Below are positions 21,700-34,860 of a stretch of 64,000 nt of DNA, one piece after another. The position numbers and the translations under genes are program-made. Origin of the DNA: Nageia nagi (taxonomy: Eukaryota > Pinophyta); the NCBI GenBank assembly GCA_050084985.1, contig JBITNC010000002.1, forward strand, positions 13,950,001-14,014,000, in the 5' to 3' direction. The notes under the pieces are model-generated. The model did not search any database and was not told the origin of the DNA. It worked only from the letters and a program-made list of their open reading frames with translations. How positions within the stretch are numbered: position 1 is the stretch's first letter; each line of letters begins with the position of its first letter.

Positions 21700-22804
21700 T
21701 AAGTCACAACATGGTTTTGATGCTCTTTTGCTAATGTTTTCTTCTCCAAACTCTCATCTTCAAACACTTTCTACTATAATTTTGATTACTACATTCTTGC
21801 CCTTCATCAAAAATAGCATCTCTAAACACAATTATCTTGTGAGTCTTGGTATTATTGAATTTATAAGCCTTTGAATGCTCATAATATCCTATAAATATAA
21901 AATCTTTGGATTTGGCATCAAACTTCCTCCTCTTTTTATCATATACATGCACATATGCAAGACAACTAAGCTTCATAAGGAGTAATTTTATTCAAGCTTC
22001 TCATAGGAGAACTATTCAAAATGGACACAATTGTTCTTACTACTTCAGCCCAATAAATATTAGACAATCATTTGCTTTGCATCATGCTTATATCCATCTC
22101 AACCAATATCCTATTTTTCCTTTCTGCTACACCATTTTGTTGTGGTGTGTAGGGAGAGGTAAGTTGTCTCCTAATTCCATTCTCTTTACAAAAATTAAAG
22201 AATTCATTGTATAGTATTCTCCTCCTTTATCACTTCTCAAACACTTCACATTATGCCCACTTTACTTTTCAAAAAAAGTTTTAAACTCCTTAAAATAGTC
22301 AAATGCTTCATCTTTTCTTTTGATAAAATAATCCCAACACATTCTACTAAAATCATCAAAGTAAGTGATAAAGTAAGAAGATTTACCAAAAATTTGAGTT
22401 CGTATAGGCCCATAAATATTAGTATGGACCAAATAGAGAGGATGTTTAGCTCTCCATGCTTCTTTCTTTAGAAAATTGATCTTTTCTTGCTTTCCAAATG
22501 CACATTCTTCACACACATATTTACAATCTTCTACTTGTGGCAACCCTCTCACCATTGTTGGAAGAGTCTTCAAACTCTGAAAATTCAAGTGTCCAAGCCT
22601 CATATGCCAAAGTTTATTTTTATCTTCAATTCCCATAGATACAAAGCCTCCATCCTTCTCAAGAAACTTTACTAGAAAGATTTTATTTACAATCATATGA
22701 ATAGTAGCAATAAGCCTTCCACCATAGTTTTTATCATAGATTTTGCACATCTTATCCTCAAATACCAATCTATAGCTCTTTTTCATAATTTGGCCAAATC
22801 TCAA
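21700..22804 (-). pseudogene. Element E integrase
   Basis: The 180-codon frame 22,804-22,262 carries the pre-integrase zinc motif (LWHMRLGHLNFQSLKTL, then CEECAFGKQ) and the start of the catalytic core. Its first catalytic Asp is replaced: HTNIYGPI instead of HTDxxGP. ITYFDDFSRMCWDYF follows. The core continues in other frames to the C-terminal CLAYVHVYDKKRRKFDAKSKDFIFIGY at 21,976-21,880, the standard copia sequence after the core. At least two frameshifts occur between 22,262 and 21,976. Confidence 0.9.
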
Positions 22805-23060
22805 TAAACTTTATCTAAAATATGGAGTCTAATAAATGTATTTTACCTTCATAGTTCCCTTTTTTGTTGGAACTTGCATCTCTCCTTTGCCAACAATCTC
22901 AAAATCTTCTCATCTCCCAATCTCACACTTGACTTGTAGGAGTAATCAATTGAGGAGAGTAGGGACTTCTCACTAGTCATGTGATTTGATGAACATCCAC
23001 TTTCTAAGAGCCAAGTTTCATATTTAAACTTTTAGGGGTCTATAATTGAAAAAAATAATT
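22805..23060 (-). pseudogene. Element E aspartic protease
   Basis: On the minus strand near 23,030-22,985 the frame reads YETWLLESGCSSNHMT, the copia protease active site (WLLDSGCSNHMT), with the catalytic Asp changed to Glu and one extra Ser. Flanking words (SEKSLLSSIDYSYKSSVRLGDEK) also match the family. Confidence 0.85.
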
Positions 23061-23401
23061 TTTCTTCACCATATCCATGCTCTTCTTCTCCATAGTGGAT
23101 TGATTTACCTTCATGTGTTTGTTTCATCCTATATTCATACTTAATATGGCCAAATGTATTACAATAAAAACATTGCAAATTTATCTTATCTTTACATCTA
23201 CCTCCTCTTCCAAAGTGTCTCCCCTTGATGCAAATGTTGATTCATTTTATGTACTTTGTTATCGTCCTCTTCCTCTTCCAAAAGAGCCTCTTCTTCCTCA
23301 TCTTCTGAATCTGCCTCTTCCTCTTGAACCTCTACCTTTTGCTCTTCCTTGTCCTCCATTCTCTTTTTTGGAAAATGCTTTCTCATCACTATTGCTTGCT
23401 A
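23061..23401 (-). pseudogene. Element E gag zinc knuckle and basic tail
   Basis: Near 23,180-23,130 the minus strand gives CFYCNTFGHIKYEY, a CCHC knuckle in which the final Cys is Tyr. Upstream (23,389-23,198) the minus frame contains a long Glu-rich run (EEEADSEDEEEEALLEEEED); active copia gags have Arg/Gly-rich basic sequence here, and a neighbouring frame of the same bases reads Arg/Gly-rich, so the acidic frame is a shadow produced by a frameshift. Confidence 0.7.
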
Positions 23402-24022
23402 CTATTTTTTTATCTTCAAAACTCTCTCTTCCTGTGATTTAAGAGAGCTAATTAAATTATCAATTTCCATGGTTGAGAGGTCCTTTGTGTCTTTAATAAT
23501 GAGTTCAACATGATCATATCTCTCTTTCAAGGTTATTAAAACCTTATTTATGACTACCTCCTTCTCTATCTTCTCTCTAAGAGTGGTCATTTTATTGACT
23601 ATGGATTTCACTCTTACATAGCAATCTCCAATAATCTCCTTCTCTTCCTACTTCAAATTCTCAAACTCCTTTCTCAATATTTGGAGATTTAATTCTTTGA
23701 CCTTAAGGCTCCCTTGGTAGCATTCTCTTAGTGTTTCTCATGCTTCCTAGGCTAAGACACAAGCTAAGATTCTAAAAAAAATGCTCTTGTCTAGAGCTAC
23801 TTGGATGAAATACAAAGCCATGGAATTCTACTTCTCTTTCTCCTTTGCATCCTTCTTTGCATATGCACTCCAGGCATTCTAATTAGTAGGATTATTATAA
23901 ATAGCATCTATAATGTCCCAATATCCTCTTACCTTTAGCAGATTCTTCATTCAGATGCTTCAATACTCATAGTCACTCTCATAAAATTCTAGAATGGGTA
24001 TTGCATTTGAGTTGCTTTCCAT
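23402..24022 (-). pseudogene. Element E gag
   Basis: Copia-type gag of the UBN2 class. The likely start is ATG at 24,022-24,020 (MESNSNAIPILEFYESDYEY), 65 bases from the LTR. Conserved words are GYWDIIDA, NAWSAYAKKDA, a LECYQGSLKVKELNLQILRKEFENLK stretch, and VKSIVNKMTTLREKIEKEVVINKVLITLKERYDHVELIIKDTKDLSTM to 23,402. Stops occur in the first half, the second half is open. Confidence 0.88.
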
Positions 24023-24067
24023 GTCTTCTCTTCTCTTCTAGGATAACTTCTTCAACCAATATGATCC

Positions 24068-24085
24068 AACAAAGCTCTAAAACCA
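24068..24085 (-). other. Element E primer binding site
   Basis: Minus-strand TGGTTTTAGAGCTTTGTT, two bases from the 5' LTR, matches the initiator-methionine tRNA site TGGTATCAGAGC with two or three changes. Confidence 0.85.
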
Positions 24086-24087
24086 AA

Positions 24088-24532
24088 TGAAGTTATTTAC
24101 TAAAAATAATAAACTAAATTACTCAATTAATTCATAGCTGAAAATAATTATACAACTCAAAGGTAGAATGCATTCATCAATGGATGCTCACATTTTTACA
24201 CAACACCATAAACTTGCATTAGATTATTGATAACACACTCCAACAACTTAAAGAATCTTGAAACAATACCTAAATACATTATATAGGCCATGGGTGACAT
24301 AGAATATTCACTTCACATTCTATAAAATCAAAAAATGAAGGAAAGAAATGAAGAGATAACAACTTTTAATCAAACTCAGGAATCACAACTAGTTGGCAGG
24401 TTGGTTGACTGAAGGACTAACCAGTTTGTAGCATACAACTTCTCAAATAGAGAATAGAAGAATAAGATAGTAAGAAAGAATTTTAGGGAATTTTCAATGT
24501 CTTAAGTTATTTTAACATTTCCAAATCCTTCA
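24088..24532 (-). repeat. Element E 5' LTR (right)
   Basis: On the plus strand starts TGAAGTTATTTAC and ends CCAAATCCTTCA; pairs with 19,363-19,832. Several indels account for the 25-bp length difference. Confidence 0.9.
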
Positions 24533-25496
24533 CTTTATTGGTGGATCACAAATAGAATTATTAATTTTTTAATATGCACTCATGTAGTCCTACTCACAAA
24601 ATCTTGAGAAGTATTTTACTTCCACTAATTTTTGAACCATATATTCTTCTATATATGATCCTGAACCTTGAATATTGGATATAGAATTTCATTCTATTTC
24701 CAAAGGTATATAACACTCTATGATTTTGATAAATATTCACCAAGTTACAACACTTCAAAGTGATTACATTTATACAAATTTATCTTTGTCCCAAATCTGA
24801 ATTTTGTATCTATCCTAGAGCTAGAGTTGTGCCTTCAATATCATTGTTAGCTTAAAAAATTAGATGCCAATGATATATTCTCAAAAAATCCAAGAATCAT
24901 ACAATTTAGCCCTATATTTTACCCAAGAAAGCTATATATGACTTGGTATGCTTTGTATATGACTAGAGAACTTCAAATTGAGATTATCAAAGATTTGTAG
25001 CTCCATTTAAGGTATGTAAATACTTATTGAAAATGTTTCTTCAAGATATTTCTAACAATATTTAAAAATAATTATTTAGGATAAATTTATTTCATATCAT
25101 AGTATTTAAAAGTCCTAGTGTCTTGTATCATCCCCAAATCACTATATTAGGCATGAAAACCTCAAGATATTTAGTTGATATCAAGGAGGGTCTTTCAATA
25201 ATAGTTGAAATATGACTAGAAATTCATCATACATCAACATAGATTTAGTATATTCTTTATATCAATAGATATCACTCAGCCATGATATTATGGAAAGTAT
25301 TATAGCTCTTTAAAGCTTTCAATCAGGGAATTAAAGGTTGATTTCAAAGCTCGATAGCTTATGCCCATATTTGCCATCATTGGAGTTTCAAAAATTTAAA
25401 AATTATAACAAATAGGCTATATTTTATTCTAGGGTAAATTTCCTCTTACCTAATTATAAGAAATAAATCATCAATGAAATGGCCATTGAGCAAGGT
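24533..25496. other. Unassigned AT-rich region
   Basis: Begins with the right target duplication of E (CTTTA). Otherwise there is no frame, repeat or RNA gene that I can support on either strand. Confidence 0.35.
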
Positions 25497-26542
25497 GGGT
25501 ATAAGAAATTGGGTCCACTTTAAGGCCAAAAAGTGGAAGTGTTTTCCCTTATTTTCAAGTTTGGGTATGATTGATCTCAAAATTTGAAGCACTTATACAT
25601 GGAATCATTAAAAGGTCACTTGGTGAAAATGTAGTGCTCAGAGTCTAGTCTTAAAACATATAATTTAGTCCAATACCCAAATCATAAAATTTAAAATTCA
25701 ATAGGATGAAAAAAAATCACTTAAAAAAAAAATATTTCTGGAGCATACCATGCACATTTTCATCACACATAATTTGAATAAAATCAAGGTATTTTTTAAA
25801 ATCCTTTTAGAAATAGATAGCTAATACATTGAAGCTTTTCGTAAATATTTTTCCATAATTGTTTTTTTAATATTTTTTTTTATTAATTTTGTATCGAGCA
25901 TGTTTGTGGTTTCAAAAATTGCTCATGTACATCATGCATTATTTGATCTAAACTTAATCTTTTTTCATATTTTATTCTTATAGATAATTATGTGAAACTT
26001 GTACCTATATAATATTTTTTTATAACTCCCAAAAAAACACTTATTAATAAAATATGAGACCATCATATTTGAACTATATGGAACACTTTTACTAAAAAAT
26101 AATTGAAAAATACTAAATCTTGTCCAAATGTAAAAATAATTGCATATTTGAAATCTACACTCTTTAATCTATAATGGGTTTTAATTTCATGAAACAATTC
26201 TACCAAAAACTCCATCAAACATTCTCCTGAAGTCAAGATTTTCCATTAACATTGCCATCAATATATATTTGCAAGTCTAAGGCTAAGTGTTGGCTTACCA
26301 AGCCTTTTTTGAGCCTACAACTGAGGCAAAATCAAAGATTCAAATATTGGGATCCTAATATTTAATACATGTATGTTAGTTTTAATATTGAGATCTTGAT
26401 ATTTATTGGGATCTTGAACCTAAATCATGACCTTGATTTTAATTTATTAAAATTAGGATTTTGATTTTTTTGACATTGAATTTTAACTTATCTAATTTTC
26501 CCCCACTTCCCTTTAAGTGGACTCAACTTCTTGCTTTCACCC
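25497..26542. repeat. Terminal-inverted-repeat element, long copy
   Basis: About 1,046 bp. The left end reads GGGTATAAGAAATTGGGTCC-ACTTTAAGG, and the right end, reversed, GGGTGAAAGCAAGAAGTTGA-GTCCACTTAAAGG, giving imperfect inverted termini of about 30 bp. Much of the interior aligns in the same orientation with the shorter copy at 29,030-29,640. No transposase frame is visible, so it looks like a non-autonomous DNA transposon. I could not establish the target duplication or superfamily. Confidence 0.6.
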
Positions 26543-26559
26543 AATAGTTACAATTGATC

Positions 26560-28447
26560 CCTTGGTAAAGAGATTCCTCAAATGACTACCTAGTTGGCAT
26601 GGTGGGTGAGTAAGTAGCCAAAGACCTAAATTGTTAGGACATGTAGAGAGGTTACCAAGAGGTAATTCTATGTGATGAAATGAAAAAGCCAATGACATGA
26701 TATTGGTACTTATTTATAATAAGCATTGTAGATGCATTTTCTCAATGAAATTTACAAATTGGTCATTAAAATTGATTATTTTTAACATAGATAGAATAAA
26801 ATATCATTTGATATGATTGTAGGTATTTTCAAAATCAATTTTAAGAAAAATAGATTATTGATTAGTATAGTGTACCCACTCCATGACCTTCTAGACTTCC
26901 AACAAGTTATCAATGGGGTAATGACTATGAAAAAATCTTATTTTTTCTAGTCATATAATGTTAGGAAAATATGATGAAGGTAGATAGTCAAGGCTTTGGA
27001 AAGTATTTTATAGGATACATTAAGAAGATTAATTAGCCTTTAGCTTGTAATTAATTCAGGATCTCTTATCTTTGGTTTGAATTATATTACCTTAATTAAT
27101 TTCAAATCCCATGGAGCCAATGAGATGATCTTCTTGATAAATTCATAAAATATTAGGTCTCATTATATCCCAAATGCATGTATAGAATTAATAAGAAAAC
27201 CATAAAGGTTTGGATCTTTATCATCTACCATCTAGGAAACATCATCAACTAAATATTATAAGGAGACAGATTTATCATTGGTTTCCCTCTTAGATTCATA
27301 GATCTTAATGGATACTATCTCTAATAAATCTTTCAAGTCTTATTACCTCAAGGGAGAATACTCCTAGGATACAAAGACTTTACGATGGTGTACAACAAAG
27401 GAAGATAAAATAAAAATGGCTCTATAAGTTGTTCCCCATTATTACATAGCCCTTTAATGATTACATTCTAATTATGAGATCATATATAGATAAATAAATC
27501 TTTAGAGACTCTTTCTTTATATTTTTTCCATTGTAATTTGGTTTTTATTTGAGCATTGCAAACCTCAAAAAGTTGCAGACAATCCCTCATTCCATTATCC
27601 TTATAAATTTTGGAGCTTAACTTATTAATCTAAAGATTATTTCAAAGATCATTACCTATCTTTGTAGGATTCATCCTATAGGAGATACCCCTTATGGGTT
27701 TAGAAATTATCCTTACCGTACTTTATGCTCTTTGATGGCCCTTTCATTAAGTATTTAAAGGAGAAAAAGAGACTAGTATTTTGAGATATTTATAATTTTA
27801 GTAAACATTTAGATTCATATTGATAGAATTCCTCCTTATTCCCTTATATTTTGTTAGCTACCTTCAAGGAATAAGAAGGAAAATATACTTCATGATATTT
27901 AGAAGAACATCACTATTCAATATGCCTATTACACTTGGATCTCTCTTATTATCCCTCTCTCTCCGAATCTATCATTTTGTCATGAGTACTTTGTCCATAT
28001 TAAATATGGTTGGATAGTAACTCCTAAATACCTCCAATAGCCTATGACATATGGAATATATGTATCAATTGGGTAGCTTCTAGTGTGCTCTCACCAACTT
28101 CATATTAAGGAAAATCACCATATATATATATATATATATAATCTTTGATTGGGCACTTTTTTCCCCACTACTTGTAGTTTTTAATGTACTAGTTTTTCAA
28201 TCCCTTAGATAAATTTCAACCCACTATAGACATTAATAATAATTCATTTTATTTATGCAAGAAGTTGGTGACACACAATTTCCACATATTACTAAAACTT
28301 GATATTGAAGGGACATCAATAAAGCAGATGGCTTAAGAAAATTCATGCTTTAGAGACATTTAGGAATAAAAATAGGAATTAATGATTTTGTTTCCTATGA
28401 ATTTGATAAATCTAATTATGCATTGGATGGTATCCAAATATAAGGAG
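26560..28447 (-). pseudogene. LINE (L1-type) ORF2 remnant
   Basis: On the minus strand around 26,850-26,800 a frame reads FLKIDFENTYNHIKWYF followed by LSMLKIINFNDQFVNFI, matching the L1-type RT block LKLDFEKAYDxVxWxFL...MGF. Upstream (28,330-27,860) scattered words fit the end of the endonuclease (an INVYS segment, a short GDF, a DKM-x-DSERER region), but this part is weak. The rest of RT, including the (F/Y)ADD motif, would lie left of 26,560 and is absent, where the inverted-repeat element begins. The right end is cut by element C at 28,448. Heavily frameshifted. Confidence 0.5.
28120..28141. repeat. AT microsatellite
   Basis: An uninterrupted (AT)n run of about 20 bases. Confidence 0.9.
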
Positions 28448-29029
28448 TGTAAACACCCTAAAATCATATTTTACATTGTTAACATAGTCATACTGACATT
28501 TATGGCATTTACCATATCAAGTACTACTATGTTTACCTAGCAGAGTTTTACAACACTTTTGATCGGTTTGATCAACACCATTTTGACCTTTAAGTTATTT
28601 CTAACATTTTAGTTCTAATTTCTTGAATGACTTGTTATTTTTCTTGGATGATTCTATAGGTCACATAGTCATCTAGATGATCTTGTTTGAGGTTTATAAA
28701 AGTCAATTTGGGCTCACTTTTTGAGAGTTTTCTTGCTTTGCACACTTTCTCATGAGCTTTGCAACTACTACACTTTATTATGCACATTTATGCCTATGAA
28801 ATCAATTTTCAAAGGGTCACATCAAGATTTGAGCCTTGGGATCACTTCTCCATGCTCCATGGATTGAGGTACCTTATGGTTAATTAATGAGTTTATGTCA
28901 TGGATCCTTGATTTAATAGGTATTTACAGGTTTAAAGCTTTAAATAGTCTCCATTAAAGACTTGTATCCTTTATTGAATTATATATTTATAATTATTTAG
29001 CATATATGTTCATTTACACTAATCTTTAT
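28448..29029 (+). repeat. Element C 5' LTR (part)
   Basis: Begins TGTAAACACCCTAAAATCAT, resembling TGTAGACACCTAAAAATG of B. A TATA-like TATAAAA lies at 28,694 and a TATTTACAGG word near 28,925 resembles ATTTACAGG of the B LTR. The end is hidden by the inverted-repeat element. With no partner LTR in the window, the call rests on the start motif and the distance to gag. Confidence 0.5.
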
Positions 29030-29640
29030 GGGTCAGTGCAAGAATTTGGCTCCACTTTATGGCCAAAAAGTGGAAGCCTTTTCTTGATTTTCAGGTTTGG
29101 TCACATTGATCTCAAAATTTGAAGCACTTAGAAATGAAATTTTGAAAAAGGTCAATATATAAAAATTTAGTTCTTTAAATCTAGTTTTGAAATATATGAT
29201 TTATTCTAATACCTATATGATAAACATTTATTTTTTATACGTATGAATAAAAAGCACTATTTAAAAAATATTGTTTTAGGACCATATCATTCATGTGTCC
29301 ATCACACATATTTTGATCTAAACTAAAGTAGTTTTTTAAATTCTTTTGGGAAAAGATACCTAACACAATGAAGCTTTCTTGGATATTTTTTCATAATTAT
29401 TTCATGAATATTAGTTTTATTAATTTTTTATGGGTTGTAATTATGATTTTGAAAAATAATCATGTCCGTCATGCATAATTTGAACTAAAGTTATCATTTT
29501 TCAAATCATCTAAAGGTTCTACTTATATATATTTTTTTCTCAAAATTCCTAAAAATAAAAAAGTAATTAAAAAAAAATTATTTTAATTTTTCTGTAAGTC
29601 ATAAAACTTCCTCTTTATGTGGACTCATCTTCTTGTACCC
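29030..29640. repeat. Terminal-inverted-repeat element, short copy
   Basis: About 611 bp with ends GGGTCAGTGCAAGAATTTGG and, reversed, GGGTACAAGAAGATGAGTCC. The interior aligns with 25,497-26,542 (for example AAAAAGTGGAAG near the left end, then TCTCAAAATTTGAAGCACTT in both), but lacks about 400 bp of it. It lies in or just after the element C LTR. Confidence 0.6.
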
Positions 29641-31841
29641 CCCTCATACCTAGGGTTTCAACCTACAGTTTGACCTTTAAGGTCTAAACCTTAGGCTTTG
29701 AAGGATATTTATTGTGTCATTAGAATTCCTAGAATTATATCTATTATTATTTATCTTGTATTTATTGTTATCATAGTCATATTTGATCATTTAGGCAAAT
29801 CATTATGCATATATAGTATTTAATCAATCTTTGTCATATCATTGTCATACCATTTTTAATTAGCATTATCAAATTTGCTTACAAAAGCTAAGTCTATAAT
29901 ATAAGTTTCAAGATCATATCTGCATAGTAGGAATTTCAATCTTTTCTACTATCCTCTTGATTGTGGAAAAAGGAGGCTTACAACACTTTTGAGTTGGGGT
30001 TTCACCCCACTTGGATAGTCACAATTTCAAGGACTTGTTATTTGAAGTCTCCATTAATATTTTATCTTTCCTTGAAGGTCTAAATAGCTTCTTACATAAT
30101 TGAGTTGTAAAGGATAATTTCTAAACCCAATCTTTATCAATTTTTTAAACATCTCCCATAGGAAAATTAGATGCAAATGTATCAAGATTCTTGGAATTTC
30201 TCATAGGTGTATTGAGTGGTTCAAGTGTAGGGATTTTGAGCTATTTACAATTGGTGATCATAGTGAGATTTTTCTAGTCCTAGGCCCATAAGACAAAAGA
30301 GGATTCCCTAAGACTTTTATTACCTTTTTTTTTGGTGGCCTAGAGTTTATGGATATTTCTTTTATTTTGGAGAGTTCTTGTAGTTGATTTTCATTGAAAT
30401 TTGTAGGATAACCTACTAGGCATGAAAAAAACCTAATATAAAAATATTGAGGGACCAGTGTCATTATAGAGAAAATATTTCATCTACAAGTTGATCTTGA
30501 TTGGAAATCATCCTTCTATAGGATGACTTGCAGGTTGCCTAAATGAATCTACAGCTGCCCCAAATTTTGATGATTTTGTCTGTAGATTATTTTCAATTCT
30601 ATTTTTTATATTTTTGTATCTAGTTCACACTTATATTAATGATAACATTCCACTATTAGTTTTGGTCTATAACATTTGGGTATCCTTTTCACAGGACTTA
30701 TCTTTTTATCCTTATCATAGGATTTCTATTTTAGCTAAAATTTCTAGTTTTAAATTATCTTTGAGTGCATTATGATTGTTCAAATGACTTTTAATCACTC
30801 AATTGATTAACAATATAACCAAAATCATCCTTATAGTGGATGATTATGTGGTAGAGCCTTGTAATCTTCATTTCATCCATCAAACATGAGTGGTAGGGAA
30901 CATTATTAGCTAGGTGAGTCTTTGAATCTCTTTCAACACTTGGTCCATATAGTTTAGTTGCTCTCTTCATATAGGATTGCTAATCTTTAGTGAATTTTGC
31001 ATTGCATATTGGGGGAGATTATTTGCATACACATTAAATTATACTTTGGTGTTTAAAATTCAAAATCTTATGAAATGGTGTCATTTCTATTGGGGTATCT
31101 TTGTTGTTTATTTGATGCATACAAAATATTGCTATAGCTGCAATATTTCCCATTTGGAAAGAAAAGAAGGCAATTTATTGTTTTAGCATACTTGGGTGGG
31201 AGTGCCTTAATTTTTTTGAAAATATAAGTATTTGGGGGTGTAATTGCATTGCATATCATTCTAGGGATGCACATCATATTTTCTTATTGCATTAAAGTCC
31301 TCACAAGCCTAGGGAGTATTTAGGGCATATGAATTTCATCACCAATGCCTAACCAATATTTGGATTTCATCACCCAAGTTGGATATCCTCTCTATTTTCA
31401 ATGTGTGTCATATAGGTACTTGAGTAACCTTGAAAAATGAGTCACACCCCTAGAGATTGATCCTTACCTTGTTAACACTTGACTAGAATAATTTTTAGGG
31501 AAATGTAAAAAAGATTATGTTAGAATTTACAAGTGTATTATTAAAATCATCTATCATTAAAAATATAAAGTGTAAATTGAATAAATAATAAATTAGAAAC
31601 ATAATCATCATTTCTATCTTTCACCATTCTTCTTATCATTTAGATTTATCTTTTGAACTAGGTGTTTTCATTTAGGCTTTATGACATTACATGCATACAC
31701 ATTAAAAAAGATCTCTTTTAATAAAATTTTAGGCTTGTTGTTGGATGATTTATTACTTTAACATTATTTCATTTTCATATTGGTATGATTTAGATTTTGT
31801 TTAAAAGTGCTTAATAAATTAATTTACCCTACCTTATCATC
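29641..31841 (+). other. Element C 5' leader
   Basis: No credible coding frame. The final part resembles the leader of B: CTTACCTTGTTAACACTTGACTAG near 31,465 against CTACCTTGTTTAACACTTGACTAG near 44,630. A primer site could not be recognised. Confidence 0.5.
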
Positions 31842-34260
31842 ATGTCTCATGTACTCACCAAGGATGAAAATCCTTGGCATGTTCATATGGTTGAGACTAG
31901 GTGTTAGATTAAAGCTAAAGCACATAAGGAAGAGGAACATAATAATCAAATAAATAAATCAAATCCTCTTATATGTTTGCATGTATCTCATAGTCTATCA
32001 TATACCCCTCAACATTCACCTTAGCATGATTCCACCCATGCATCACCTTGTCTCTCTTTTAGTCAAACATTAGAGAGATTCCATGTTCTTGAGACCACCA
32101 CTTAGTAGGAGGGGACAGATCATGTGATTGAGTTTGAGCACTTTGTACCTATTTTGGTTAATCTTCCCATTCACCATATAGAGACATAAATGTCCCCAAA
32201 CAACATGTTTATGAGTGATCCCATGGTCTAGATATTGTATAGGGAATTTTAGGAGACCTAATTTTGTCTACTAGATTCCCCTAGTAGGGAACCCTCACCA
32301 TAATTACCTTTCATTATTGAGGTCACCTACTCTTAGATTCCTAAGCATTAGAAATAGGTAAAGGATGTTTATATAGAGGATTTCCCCATGTCTCCCATCA
32401 CTAGGTCTCATCCACAACATCCTATCACATGATACATAGTGGATGAAGCACCTAAGATAACCTATCATGAGGAACCCTTGTTACATCCTAGGACACCTCC
32501 TCATATCATTTCATCACATGATATACCACCACATTTCCCTAATCCAACCATGTTTATATCCATATAGGATCCTCCAGATCATCCTCTTATACCTCCACCT
32601 TTGTAATGCATCATTTTATTTCTCATCCTGTGTCCCATTATACCAGGTATTCATGTATCCCATTTGCATATTGAGGTTCTACCTAGATTCAATGTAGGGA
32701 ATGAGTCTCATTCATACTCAATTGATCCAATACTATATCCATATTACTCTTATTCTCCCCATGTAGTGGTGCCTTCATGATAAGTATATGCTCATCACCC
32801 TAAAGATCATCATCATGAGTATACTCATCCTAGATACCTTGTACCCCATTATGATCCTATGTATGATGAATCTTATCATTATGCCTAAGCCTCCTTTCTT
32901 GGATCACCTTAATTTAAAAGTCACCATACGTTACATGATTCCCAAACCAAAGGGGTTTTTGATCAAAATCCTCCACACATTGGACCTAGGGTAACCTTTA
33001 ACACATGACAATATGATCAATCATATGGGCAAGATCAGGAACCTTATTATGATGACTAGTAAGAGCAATATGATGATCAACCCATTAGTTAGGTTATATA
33101 GTTGAAACCTATTATTAGTACTTAACTTCCCAACATGAATGATAAATTCTTAAAAAGGTTGGAGGATATGGAACTTTGGGATAGTGATCATGGTAAGGCT
33201 AAGTTACCATATACCTCTATTTCTAATGAGGCCATCCATATGAGTGTGCTAACAAATACCTTCCCTTACAAATTTGAGATCCAAAATATAGATAATTTTA
33301 TAGGGAAAGAGGATATTAGAGAGCATATTAGACAATTCAAGTACTCTTTCTATATCATTAATAACGATGATGTACTCATGCTTAGGACTTTCCCTATGAC
33401 ACTTGTGGGTCAATCTTTAAATTGGTACAATAATCTATCATAGCATATAATATATTCTTTTGATTAGTTATCTAATAATTTCCTTGACCACTTTGTCATA
33501 AACATACATAAGAGAGCATCCATCATGAACTTGGACAGGTTATCACAATTTGATGATGAGTCTGTTCCAATTACATATGTAGATGGAGGGCCATTGTCAC
33601 TGATATGCCATATACTCTTCCTTAGGAGGAGTTGGTAAATTTTTTTTCCATAAGATACAATAAACATATTTCTTCTATACCTAGGATTCAACAACATTGT
33701 ACCTTTTAGGAGGATTTATCTCAAGCTAATTAGATAGAAGTCAAGGGTTTAGGATGGTGAGATCAAACTTAGAAAGAAAGAAAACAATAATACAAAATAT
33801 CATAACAATGGAAATAATCCTAGTACTTCACATCAAAAACCATAGAGTAACCAAGTATTTCATGATGTCCCTTAGACACAAATAATAGTTTAGTTAGCCA
33901 CTCTATGGTCGTCCAAGGCCAATCCACCTTTGCAACCACAAGCACAAGAAAGACCTAGGTAGAATACCAATTATAATAATCAATAATATGCTTATAGGAC
34001 TAGGAAACCTCAATAATCATAGCCATTTAAACCTTATAATCCTTTGGTTGAGCCTTTCAAGGAGGTTTTGAAGAAACTCTTAGAGGAACAATCGATCAAT
34101 ATCCTCGAAATTAAGCATGAGAATCCTAATTGGGATAAACTAGTGTGATATAAAGATAATGATTATTGCATTTACCATTGGTAGGAAGGAATGATACTAA
34201 TAAATGCAATTAGTTGGGGAACATTATTCAAATGTTAATTTATAATGAAAAAGTATCAAC
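31842..34260 (+). pseudogene. Element C gag (decayed)
   Basis: Likely start ATG 31,842 (MSHVLTKDENPWHVHMVETR), followed by a long Pro/His/Ser-rich region with stops. The conserved gag core is open at 33,135-33,443: FLKRLEDMELWD, AIHMSVLTNTFPYKFEIQNIDNFIGKEDIREHIRQFKYSF, then MLRTFPMTLVGQSLNWYNNL. Element B has the same words at 46,460-46,680. Near 34,150-34,200 a zinc-finger remnant (DNDYCIYHW.EG..TNKCN) matches WYKENELCAYHRQKGHNTNKC of B. Frameshifted after 33,443. Confidence 0.8.
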
Positions 34261-34860
34261 TAGAAATCTAGTGGCCCAACCTAGAAAAAATCTAGCTATT
34301 TTTCAGGATTCATTTCCTAGGCATAACAACAATGTCAATCATATCTCTTTAGAAGGAATGCAATAGGTTAACCATGACTACAATCCTAGGTAAAATAATA
34401 AGTTAGTGGGTTTTAGTGACATAGATTCAAATTTCCCCTTTGTGGGAGGCATCACTATAACCCCTAATTATAAGTTTATGGGTATCATGGATCCAATCAT
34501 GAAAATAACATGATTGGTGTGGCAACTAGAATGGGTAGAGGTAATGATTGAGCACATCCTCCTCCCCATAAGGAGGTGATAATTCAAAAACCTTTACCTC
34601 ATACTACAGTTTAGATTTAGACTCAAGATCCTCAAACCCTAGTGACTATATAGGCTCAATTAGAGTAGTAGTTTAGGACTACTCAAACGAAGCTATCCCT
34701 ATGGGATTTATTGCAACAATATCCCAAACATAGGAATGCTTTGAACAATATATTAAAAGCAACTAAGTTGGATAGTAAAAAACATAATTATTTTGAAGAT
34801 TTTATAGGTTTTGTTTAGAGTACTCCTAGATCAAGGATAACTTTCTATCAATACAAGATT

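Larger units (their letters stand above)
19363..24532 (-). mobile_element. Element E: Ty1/copia retrotransposon, 5.2 kb
   Basis: Two LTRs (470 and 445 bp) enclose, on the minus strand, primer site, gag, zinc knuckle, protease, integrase, RT and RNase H. Integrase before RT defines Ty1/copia. The LTRs are clearly diverged with several small gaps, and the target duplication has one mismatch, so the insertion is old. Every domain contains stops or frameshifts. Confidence 0.93.

Noticed and set aside
23198-23389. Glu-rich acidic protein on the minus strand
   Set aside because: It is an out-of-frame reading of the Arg/Gly-rich gag tail of element E, produced by TCC/TCT/CTC-rich DNA.
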